A stretch of 64,000 nt of DNA from positions 19,320,756-19,384,755 of the forward strand of contig JAVMKO010000017.1 of the NCBI GenBank assembly GCA_032164245.1. The letters are read 5' to 3'. The translations under genes were made by a program, and so were the position numbers. The notes below the pieces were generated by a model that did not search any database, had not been told where the DNA came from, and worked only from the letters and a program-made list of their open reading frames with translations. Shown here piece by piece: positions 36,620-47,900 of this stretch (its first letter is position 1; each line of letters opens with the position of its first letter). The stretch comes from Sternotherus odoratus (taxonomy: Eukaryota > Chordata > Testudines > Kinosternidae).

Positions 36620-39600
36620 GATGGAACCTAGAAGGGAAGAACACAGTAGAGCTGTTTGCCCTAGTCAGTCGGCCCACTTATTTGTTCCAGCTAGCTCTGT
36701 CTTCTACATCTAGCAGGAACTGCATGTGCATCTCTGGCTGCAGCGGGACCTGGTGTGTACAGCTGATCAGTTGCAAATCCTCAGCCTTTGGCTTCTTCAG
36801 CTGCTTTGAGCTTCTCAAGATTGCGGCCTGCACATTTATGGACATCTGGGCAGGTGTGCCTGTGCCCAAAAGCCGATATAGAGACACGTGCTGCAAATCA
36901 CACTGGCTCTCAAACAAGACACCAGACTCCCTGGCCCTGAAAGGTGCTAGATCACATCAGTGCACAAGAGACTCTTCTTGCTGCTTTACATCCCATACAT
37001 TCAAAATATCAATCTTCATACAAAAGCAGCAAGTCCAACAACTAGCACTGGATGAAATGAGCGAGTTTTAATGGGCTACTGCTGTTGTCCTGAATATACA
37101 TATGCCCCCTGCCCAGCCCCACAGTTCAATTCCTAGCCTCAGTCTTGCTCACTGTGGCACCCTATCCTTGGAGGATTACTGTCTGCATGAGCACCTACTA
37201 CTCTAGTTCAGTAGCTGATTAAATAGCAGCATTGATGGGTCTCAAAGGGAGTCCCACGAACCCTTCCCCATCCCAAATGCACACCATGGGCAGAGGCTAG
37301 AGCAGAGAGGAGGTAAAGGACAGGACTGGGCTTATTCAGGATTCCTGATAGGACAAAAACACCAACCTGCCTCGAGCCAGTAATCCTGTTCAGAAATCCA
37401 ATGTTAACCTCTCCAGGGGCTGCAGGGGAGGATTCTGTACGATGATGTCTGGTCCAAAGGGTAGTGTTACCCAAACTTTTGTTCTGGGGAGCTTAGAGCT
37501 ATTACAGGGATGCCATGTCCCTGAGGTCAGATGCCACAGGGCCTGGGTGAAAGTGGTGTTTATATCAATTCCAAATACATTAAAGGACGGGCGCGTGTAT
37601 TTAACTAACCCCTGTGATCCAGTGCAGCCAGAGGAGTTGGAGCCTGCACATGTGTTTCAGATTAAATGTGTCTCTAAAGCAAACATGGCTGTTGGTAAAG
37701 AATTGCAAACTCCTAAAGCCACGTGGCCACAACGACTACAATTCAAGGCCCAGCCTGTGCAGGCAGGGAACAAGCTACAAGAACAAGCTCCCCCAGCCCC
37801 TCTCTCCAGGGTAGCAGTTTTGCTTTAGGAAACACCATGTGCCTCTACAGCATCCCTGCCAAAAGAGATTCCTCTAGAGCATTGTCTCTGTTTAGAGCAG
37901 ACATGACACTGGCTATGCAGTCCAATTTCACAAGACTTGTGGATTCTCTCCCTACATCTATGCTCGGACACCATCCCGCATCCCCCACCCAGGAGAGCGG
38001 TAGTCTGGATTTCTTTCCAGTGCAGAAAATATGCTCTGAGTGGAGCTGCTGTACTGGACCAAAGCAACGTTAGGTGGTGTGATAATGAATGTGATTCAGG
38101 GACTGTTCGGTCCTGTGAGAGTGAGCCCTGTGGGGATTCCTGAGTAGGCCTGCCTCACATGTGAGCAGAGAGGTTCTGGCTGGATGCTGTCTGAGGATGC
38201 TTGCTGCAGGCAGATTCTTCACCTGGCTTTCCCACTAGGCTTGGTGTGAGAAGTTTGCTCTGGGCTAGGCATGAGATGTGGGTTTTCTAGGAAGGGTGCT
38301 CTTTTCTCTGAAAAAAGGCTCTACAGTACTCTGCTCCCAACTGCTCTGTGCTCCTGGGAGCATGAGACTGGAGATTGCACTCCCAGATTTTATCATCTGT
38401 GCCAAGATTGTCACCACCCTCCAATTTCTCAGGCTTTGCCAATAAGTGATTTCCATTTCAGAATGACAAAGCCCTGCTGAGCTTGAATGGGCCTGAACAT
38501 CTGGATTCTATTTGTGCAGTTATGATGCACACAGCCAAAACTGCAGATAGAAAAAGTCCTTGCTGGAGCAGAGCTGGGGTGATTTCCAGTGTGAATTTAA
38601 AATCTATAGCTGTGTTTCAAAAGAAAGGAAAAGATCGAGAGCACACAGTCTGCGATGTTAGAGCAGGTTGGGAAACAAGCTGAGAAGATATTTTCAAAGT
38701 GTGAATTGTCCCATCCCTGGATTCCCTGGATCTCTGCAGCTCTGAAATACAACAGTATTTCCCCAGGCGAGAGCGTTCGGAAGCTCACTAACTCTCCTTA
38801 AGCACATTTGAGTGTGGGCTATCTCAGCCACCCCACCCATGAGGTCTGTTTCTCTCTATTGGGGGGGGGGGGTGTCTCAGTGCACCTCACCGAGAGGGTC
38901 TGACTCAATTTCCTGCTAGACTCAGTTTCTATTGCAAAGAAAAACATCTAATTGCAACACAAGTGCTCATCAATGCAGAATTGTAACCCCCTGCCCATCC
39001 ATGCTTGATCCTCAGAACCTGCAGGAGGGACCCTTGTTCCCAAGCACATTTCTGGCCCTCAATCCCTCCAGGAGGAGCCCCGTGACACCGTCTGGCCCCC
39101 AGATGCTCTGTGAGAGTCCTCCATTTCCAGCCTACTCCTGTTCCCCAGAAGGAATTCTTCACTCCCCAGGCCATACCATAGCAAGGACCATCACTTCGGT
39201 CTCCCAGGCCCTGCAAGGGAGCCCCCCGCCCCGCCCCCAGGCCCATGCCTGTGCTCTTCTGATCACTCCCATTGCTGCTAGCTGTGGGCCACAGGGCTGT
39301 AAGCAGGATGAATTGCTCCTTACCGTGGACTCCTCTTGGACAATGCTGTCCTATGTTACCACCCTTGATGAGAGTCTGGACTGCATAGAATTTATAACAG
39401 CCACATCTGCTCTCTTTGCTGCCTGCCAGCAGACTGCCCCCAAGCCCAGCCTTCAGCAGGCTTCAGGTTACACTTCCCAGGGCTCTCTTAAAGTGCTCTG
39501 CTCTCATTTTTTGATCCTGTGATTGTCGCTGCACTGTGTGTTCTTTAACCCTGCACTTGATCCAGCTCCCAAAGCAAACGCCCATTATTTGAGAAACAGT

Positions 39601-40237
39601 CAGTGGTTAAAGCACAAGACTGAGAGCCGAGTTCTCTGGTTTCTGTTCTGTGCTCTGCCACAACCCTCTTGTGTGACTTTGGACAAGTCAGCTCCTGTCT
39701 CAGTGCCCCGGCTTCCCCATCTGTGCAATGGGACTATTCCTCCCCTACCTCAGGGGGTTATATTACTAAGGCATCGCTAAATTTAGGGAATAATGATGAG
39801 AGCAAAGCAATCTGAAATGTTCCCTGAGAGCCCTGGTAATAGAGCTGGATTCCTGCTTGTTTACTTGTTAATTACACAGTAGAGTAATTATACCCTCTTC
39901 TTGACCAGTAAATGTCATTCCATGGGCCACAGGGCTGGGCATTATACTTAGCTGGTCTCCCCTTAGACTTGCAGTCTGTAAATCATGTGTGGTGTCTATC
40001 GGTAATTGCAGGTTTGAGCTAGTTGCTTTCTTTGAAAAAGTTTCTTGTGTCCCTGAAGTCTGTGGTCAGAGTGGATTCCCTGCTCTCCAATCCCAACGGA
40101 AAGTGCAGGCCAGTCAGTGAGGGAAATGCCAGCAGGCAGCTTGCTCTCTGCTTGGGGCAGATCTGCTCAGGAAAGGTGGAGCTGTTGGGAAGTGACTCTG
40201 GTTCTGGAGCTACTTCCATGCAAAACCAAAACCACTC

Positions 40238-40499
40238 CAGTATATCTACACAGTGCCCGGGAGTGAGCCTCTCCACGCGGGTAAAGAGACTTGTGTGAGC
40301 AGGGCTCACGGCAGTGTGCTAAAGGTCGCTGTGTAGATGTTGCAGCTTGGGCTCTGAAACCTGTGGGGGGAGGGTGGGCTTCAGAGCCCAAGTCACCCCG
40401 TCTACACACATACCTTTAGCACACTACCATGAGCCCTGCTAACTCAGTCTGTGGCCCAAGGTGGGAGGCTCGCTCCTAGATGCATGTAGACATACCCTA
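40238..40499. mobile_element. Palindromic hAT-type MITE
   Basis: The left half (TGAGCAGGGCTCACGGCAGTGTGCTAAAGGTC, then CAGCTTGGGCTCTGAA) pairs with the right half (TTCAGAGCCCAAG, then CCTTTAGCACACTACCATGAGCCCTGCT). The right end, TGTAGACATACCCTA, is a hallmark terminus of turtle MITEs. About 20 bp of spacer (CCTGTGGGGGGAGGGTGGG) separates the arms. Confidence 0.75.
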
Positions 40500-40739
40500 G
40501 AGGGGCTTCCTAGAAGCAATGAGAAGCAGAATCTACTATGGCCAACAAAGAGTGGTTTTAAAGTCCCTTTGTCAGCATGTGGACATCACTGTTCATTGCT
40601 ACAGAAACACTGAAACTAGCAAGACTTGTGTAACACAGCTGATGTTGCTGCGGGGAGGGGTTGCTTTTCCCCTTTTCCAATCAGTCTTTGCTGCTTGGGT
40701 CAGACATGCCGAGTTATTTTAGAGTAGGGATCCAGTGAG

Positions 40740-41040
40740 CTGTACCTGTCTCAAGGTGAACGCCATCCATGTACTGATGGAAAGGAGTGACTCTGACCTA
40801 AGGAACTGCAGTCATGTCCTGGAAGATGTCAAACTCCTGTAGCATTGTTCTGCAGGAGCACCCAACACTAGCGAACAAGCCACACCTAGGATGTGCCAGA
40901 CCAGATGACACCACTGATCCACTGAATCCAGTAGCCTGCCAGCTGGCAGTGCCCAATACTAATTCCTCCCTCAGAGGAAGGCAAAGATCAGCCAGTTGTG
41001 CTGTGCTGCTAATGGGGAAAACTTCCTTCCTGACCCCTAC
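40740..41040 (-). repeat. CR1-like fragment
   Basis: The segment ends in GGGGAAAACTTCCTTCCTGACCCC, which recurs in the CR1 copy near 5670. The rest is too decayed to place. Confidence 0.45.
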
Positions 41041-41382
41041 AGCCTTCAGCTCAGACCCTCTGGCATCAGACTGGGTCTCCCCCAGTAGGGGATTCTCTGG
41101 TGTGTTCCGCTGAGATTTCCAGAGGGGAATAGGCAATGTCCTTTGGGTGATTCCATATTCACTACCCATTAATCACTTCCTGTGGCTCCTCACTCTGGTG
41201 GTGTGAGCTGGAGTAAGGAAAGGGCGCTCACTTCTCATGAGACCCGTCAGGACCTTCCATCCTTCAGTCAAACCCCAGTAACTCTTATTTCCCCCCAGTC
41301 TTTGCAGTTACTCTGCCTGTTGGCTGCCCTGCTACGCCCCTTTCCAGGGTCTCTCTCAAGCCAAACAACCTCTGTTTCACTC

Positions 41383-41388
41383 TTTATT
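41383..41388 (-). terminator. SERPINF2 polyadenylation signal
   Basis: AATAAA on the minus strand (TTTATT on plus), about 550 nt downstream of the SERPINF2 stop codon; the best candidate 3' end for that gene. Confidence 0.65.
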
Positions 41389-41934
41389 ATTCTGCCAACA
41401 TAAAAATGACTAAAAAACACTTTACAAAAGATGCCTCAAAAATCCCAGGAGAAGGGCTGGTGCTAGGGATAGAAATGAACCCCCTCCTGTGTGCACACAC
41501 CCAGCAAATCCCAGTACCCAGGAGGACGGGCAGGAATAGTAGCTGAGACTCACATCCCAGGGAAGGTGCCTGGCTGCTAATCTATTGGATTTAGCTGCCA
41601 TTTGCCTATCTAGTGACAAGCAAGTCCTGCTGTTTGGTGAATGGCCTGACCAAGGAATGTGCAGGAGGGGCTCAGAGGGGAGCAGCTTTTACATCTCTTG
41701 TCTTTGTCCAATTGCACAGAGACACTGTCAGAAGCTAAGGAGTATTCAAGAGAATGAGGTGCCCCGCCCTGCTGCTCAAGAGCGGTGCTGAGGGGCTCTG
41801 GAGAGAGCCCTGCCAGAGGGGACCCACTGGGATGGGCAGAAGGGCTTCGGATGGAAGCCCAGTCAAGGGAGAGAGACCCTGCTACAGAGATCTCACAGGC
41901 AGCAGTCCCAGGACTCCTAGGCACTGCTCTTCCC

Positions 41935-44900
41935 TTATTTGGGGATACTATTTTTGATGGCATTTTTCAGGCTAGGCGAGTCCTGTGGCTCTTTTCTCTG
42001 CTTGGCAGCGCTGGGGTTGGGGTTCTGGATGCTGCCCACAAAGAGTGGGATGCCTGTTGTCTCCTCGAAGATGATGAAGAGAAAGGGTTGGTTGAGGCTG
42101 AAAGTGGAGAGTGAACGAGACATCATGATACTGGTGGCAGCTGATGCCTCCACGCCATCTTCTGCAAGCTCCAGAGTGGACTGGTGCTGAATGCTGGATA
42201 CAAAGAGAGGCTCATCTGTGATCTTCTGCAGGTCTGGAGCTGAGAACAACTCGCCGAGGCCTAAACAGAAATCAAATTGGGGTCAAAGAGCAGCCTGTCT
42301 ACTCCCTAGTTCTGTGCCATGGCATGCCATTGGCTCAGATGTTCATTTTATCCCTGCAGAACAGTGGTTCTCAACTGTTGTACTGGTGACGCCGTTCACA
42401 CAGCAAGCCTCTGAGTGTGACCCCCTTATCAATTAAAAACACTTTTTAATATATTTAACACTATTATAAATGCTGAAGGCAAAACGGGGTTTGGGGGGGA
42501 CGCTGACAGCTCACAACCTTCCCAGGGGTCCTGGCCCCAGTTTGAAAACCTCTGCTGTAGAGGCAGCAAAAGCCTGTCTCACTGTATTCTATACTCAACA
42601 TCGGGACGGTGCACCATAGCGGATCCCATGCTAGGGAATGGGCAAGCAGAGGAAGGAAAAGTGCACTCTGACCAGATTTACCAGTCCTTCCCTGTATGGA
42701 GAGCATGCCAAACAAACACAGCTTTCATGTGGATTGAGCATCTATCCTAGGGCTTTATGCTGATGCCCACAGCATGGTATCTGAGCACCTTCCACATAAA
42801 AGCAGTGGAATTGATAGTCTCTGGCATTTCTCCTTAGGAGGGGGAAAGCTCTGGTGGGGGATATTTTATTTGCTGCTCGGTGTTGATTGGTTGGTTGCAG
42901 ATTTTGTTTTTTGAAGGGTACTTGTATCAATCGGGAGCGTTGTGGGGAATGTCATTCCTGCTGTGCTGGAAAGGCTTTGTCCCTGAGGAAGGTTCTGCTG
43001 CATTTCCTAAACACACTCAGACTTGTTTTTGCCTAATTTAATCTGGAAGTCCGTTTCATAACCCAGTCCAGATCCTCTTAACAAAGACTGTTTTGTCCTT
43101 AGTTCTCACACTTTGTTCTGGGCTTTGTGATCGGCATGTCACTGAGAAGCACAGTTGTCTTAGCAGTTCATGCATCCCAACATCAAGGGGAAATAAATGG
43201 AGGTTACAGGCAGGGGAAAGGTGGTCACAGCTGAGTTTGGAAGTGAGATGGAGAGCTGAAGGAGGGGAAGATAGGGAGAGACAGCTACAGGAACTGCAGT
43301 GAAGAAGGCTCTCGGATTAACAGTGGCCACATTTTTGGGGGGTGGGCAGAGAAAAGGCTGGTGCTCAAGAAGCAAAGGGCAGGAACAGGGAGAAGAGTAA
43401 AGAGTTACAAGATCTTTGAAGTTGCTTGGAGCAAGGAGATCAATTCTGAGCTAACCCATTCATGCTGTCTGTACAAACCTCATCCTGGGCATTACCTAGT
43501 TGGCTGAGGACTTGGTTGAGTTCAAGTTGGTAATCTACATGCAGTTTGGGCATCTTTACCATGGTGGGCTTCTCCTTGGGGAAGCGGCTGTGCAGCTTGT
43601 CATGGCTGAGGTTCGCCAGGATCTGGGAGACGTTCCATTTAAACTGGTTTGGGACAATGGCCACAAAACTCATGTTGCCCTTAAAGGGAAACCTGGCTAC
43701 CTGGAAATAAACCAATCAGAAGAACCGGTGGAACAGGAAACAGCCAAGCAAAGCCAATGAGGGCTCAGAAAGCAATACTCCCCCTCCCCCCCATTGCCGA
43801 TTTGTCATTAGAACAATTAGCCGGGAGGAGGGCAGCGTGGTGGGAGCGGAGTGGCTGTTTATCCCAGGGAGACAGAGGTCAGACCGGACCAGTTAGTGCT
43901 AGTGCTCAGATCCAGTATTTATCCACAAGGCAGGCGGAGACCAAAAGAGAGGAGAAACACAAGGTCCCCCTGTAAATGAACGGCATTTACACCACAGTGA
44001 CCCTGTTCTGAAGAGATCCTCCCACTTTTCATGGGAGAATTCCATTCCACGTTGCTTCGTTTCTCTCACACTTATCCAAAAGGTCCATGAGGTCCCATCT
44101 GGTCCATCAGCCCATGAATTTGAGGGCAAGGATGTTGCACCTTTCAGGGAACGAAGGCAAAGGATGTTTGGAAAGAACTTCTGTGTCCTGCGTCTGGGAA
44201 CAGGTATTACCCATCTCGTCTCCTAGAACATGGATGCTGTGGGGGCATTGCAATAACAAAGGGCTATTCCTACAGCTGCCCAGCAGCGCCCCAGACAGAC
44301 TCTTACCTGAACCTCCAGGGGATCCAGAGTAAACCAGCTCAGGGAATATTTCTGAGCTTTCATCATCTCAACTGGAACAACAAACTGGTCGTCAAGGTGG
44401 AATATATCTGGCCCAGTCTGGCTGGGGTCAAATTTATGCCTCCAAAATCCTGTCCAAAACCATAAATTTATAATTAATCAAACCCAAACCTGAATTAAAA
44501 ATACAGGAAAGCGCCCGACAACGCATCAGCGAACTGGTGAGTGAGGACGGGAGCAGGGAGAAAGAAGTGCCCTGGCAGGAAGAATTGTGAGTGCAGGATG
44601 TCTTTATTCTCAGGAGAGGCAGTGGATGAGCCAACGCCTAATGGCATCCCCCCTCTGTGCCTCAGTGAGGGAGAAGACGGAGGTGCTGTGGGGAGGAAGT
44701 AGAGAATGTCTAAGTGGAGTCTAAAGTCAGTGATGGAGGAGAAGAGAGACCACTGCAGAGAAATCAGTAATGCAGGCGTTGAGGAAGGAGGCCAGATCAG
44801 TGATAGTGGAAGGAGCTCCTGTAAAAGGACAGGCCAGGCCCGTGACAGCATAGAGGTACTCAGCCCACGGGGAATTCAAGGAAGACCAGGCTGAGGTTGG

Positions 44901-47900
44901 GCTGGGCTGTAACCTGGCCAGTACTTCACAGGTGCCCCTCAGAGCACCTTGCTGGGTGTCACGGAGCGCCCGGGCGATGGTCTGGAACCGCTCCCTAGGA
45001 AGCCAGACAGGACTTTGGGTGAAGTGTCCTCTCTCCGTACACAGCCTGTTTCCAAGGCTAGGAGCTTCACGGGTCCCCACTTCCACCTTCCTGGGTCTGA
45101 CCTCAGAGCATTCAGCACCTTCTGCCCCTCCGTGCGCTTCCCCCAGCGAGCCCGCCTGGGCGGGGTCCTGAGGGAGCCCGTGGATTCTGCACCCCAAATC
45201 CACAGTCAGACATGACTCTCAGCCAGGCAGTAAAACAGAGTTTTATTTGTCGACAGGTACATGATCTAACACCGAGCTTGTAGGCACCCGAACCCCTCAG
45301 CTGGATCCATTTTGGGGGCCCAAGGGAGGCCAGACCCTGCCTGGGCGTGCTTCCCTTCTGCCCACACAGTTTCAGACTCCAAAAACCTCTCTCCAGCCAG
45401 CTGCAGACTCCAAACTGAAACTCACTCTCTCCAGCCCCTCCTCCCCCCTGGCTCAGCCAGGTCAGGTGACCTCCCTCCCCCACTTGGAGTTAGATTACAG
45501 CTTCAGGTATGGACACCTGCAGAGAGGCTGGGCTTTGCAACACTATCAGCCCCTATTCCTTCACATAGACTCTCAAGAAATGCATAGGGGAAACTGAGGC
45601 ACACACACAGTATTCCTACTCCGTCACACTGGGCACCTACTGAAGTGTGTGCAACCTGGCTAAGAAGAGCAAGATGCGTTGCCCCCCTGTGACTGGGACC
45701 AGCGAGGTAACAGGGACACTGTGGTTAGTTCTGGCTCCTGGGTCAGTTAACGTGTGTAGCACAGGTGGAGGAGTCTGGAGGCTGAGCTGTAATGAGATTT
45801 GAAAACAAGACTAACATGCAGGGGGAGGAAAAGAGGGAGCTAACAAAGTGGGGAAGAAATGAAAGGAGATTCCTTCCACCTGGGCACATGCAGCTACTTC
45901 ACCTGGGGAAAGGACCCAGGACCCCAGCTAGTCACTGAGGGAAAGGCCTGGAAAGTGGGACCTGCGGAGTGCGCTGAAGCTCACCTTGGAAGTGGACAGC
46001 GTTGAGTAGGAGCATCACTGTGCTCTCCGGGAGATGATCCAGGAAGGTGGATATCTGCCCTTCAGTTGCCTCCTTTATCCACTTGTTTATGGCTATGAGG
46101 TCATTTTCATTGTTCCCAGACAGGGTCACAGGCTTTGCCCCATAGAATCGCTCGGACTGCTCCAAGAATTTCTCTTTAACCTCCAACCCTGCAGGGAAGG
46201 AACTCGACATGAGGTCATCTGGCCTTGAAGAAACTTTCTCAGTGTGTCAGGCAGTGCAGTGTGAAGGCAGATGTGCTCACCAGAGAGCAGGGGCATCCCC
46301 ACAGAGAGTACTTCCGGAAACAAACAGGTGTCACTGTTCCGTCAGCACAGCTGCGTCCCAGAGAGTTCTGTTGCAGCAGCCCCACCCCAGTCGGAATTCC
46401 CCCCTCCTGGCGCTCACCTTTCTGCAGATAGACACGTGAAGCTACACTGAGCATGGACCCTGTGAGCTGCCTGCGAATGCTGCTCAGCAGACGGTGGAGA
46501 CAGGGCACTGATTCCACATGCAGCGCCTCCAGCAGGCGTTTCTCTGTCTGGTTTGCTGCTCCTTAAAAGCAACGTCAGATTTGTGTCAGTATCTGAGGGG
46601 CTAAGGGGCAGGTGCTCTGACCACCTCCCTCTGTGCCTGGGCATCTGATGTCTTCCCAGAGAGACTCTGGTGGTGTGAGTGTACGGCATTAGTAGCAATA
46701 CCACAGCACCTCCGGACTGGATCCATGTTGTCCCAGCCAGTGAAACTGAGACCAGCCTCAAGTGAGGGCAGCCTCATTCCCTTAGCAAACAGGGCCAGAG
46801 GATTAACATTGGGGGAGGGGGCCCAGTTTAGTGTTTGGACATGGGCTATGGGTGCTTCTCCTGGAGGGAACATCATAAAGGGCAAAAGCTTGTGCTGTTT
46901 GAACCTAGTAATTTACCTAGTGCCAGCTGGGACAATGCCAGGGTGATGCTGAGTGGAGATAAGATCACATTGGGTCTGCTGGTCTCCAACTGGACCTCTG
47001 TCAGGAGGTCGATGGTGAATTTCATCAGACCTTCTGCTAGCCTGTGTGTCTGCTCCTGAGACATGTCACAGCCTCTCTCTTGACTGTCTCCCTCCTCTTC
47101 AGAGGAATCAACTTCTTGCCTGTCCAGCACCTGCTGGTGATCTCCTACTGTCCTGGTGACAAGGTGGCCAGCTGAGCTCGTGAGGCCAGCCCCAGGGCTT
47201 GTGCTGCTGGTAGTGGTAGGAAGTGGCAGTGTAGGCCCATGGATGTCTTCCCAGGTGTCAGAGGTGGAATCTGACACTGCAGTATTTGGCAGGGTTGGCT
47301 CCACTACTGGGAGAAAAGTGGTGGTGGAAACAAACTGTGGATCTCCTTCTAAGGCTCCCGCCTCTTCAGAGTGCTGTAGCAGAAGAGAAGGACGTTACAG
47401 TCAGAGAAAGCAGGGAAACAGCACCCTCTTTTACTGGGGCTGCAGGTGGCTTGTCGCAGGGCGGGGACAAAGGGTCCCATTCACACTGGTGGGGAGGCAG
47501 CAATGCCTATTTGGCTGGCACAGGCTACGTGCTCTGTAGTGAAGCGTTACAGGTAGTCGGTGAGAGGGAGGGCTAGCCAGAAGGACACTGCTCAGCACTG
47601 TCCTGACAGCTGAGCAGCTCCTCTTGGTGCTGCATTGAAAAGCAGAGGGACCAAGTCCCCTGACAGTAACAGCAACCAGATGATGACCTACACGAAAGGG
47701 AAGGATGAGAAGGGACCTGTTGCATCCAGTCCCTTCTTAACACTTGTGTGTGTTCTTTGACTGTGGAGTATTAGTGCCAAGGGCTCACTGTGTGTTGACA
47801 CAGTACAGCCTCAGCCCCAGCTCTGGCCAGGCCCCCGTCTTTTCTGTTACCTGACTGGTCACGTTTTGTGCTGAGGGATCCCACTCCAGGTTCGCTATGC

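Larger units (their letters stand above)
36628..41380. other. Intergenic DNA between SERPINF1 and SERPINF2
   Basis: About 4.7 kb that should contain the untranslated first exon and promoter of SERPINF1; I could not place either. Visible content is a G run at about 38862-38873, the palindromic MITE at 40238-40499 and a CR1-like fragment at about 40740-41040. The longest open frame (196 codons, plus, from 38932) has no family resemblance or splice support. Confidence 0.6.

Noticed and set aside
38932..39522. 196-codon plus-strand open frame between the serpin genes
   Set aside because: No recognisable domain, no splice-signal support and low-complexity Pro/Ser/Cys content; probably chance.
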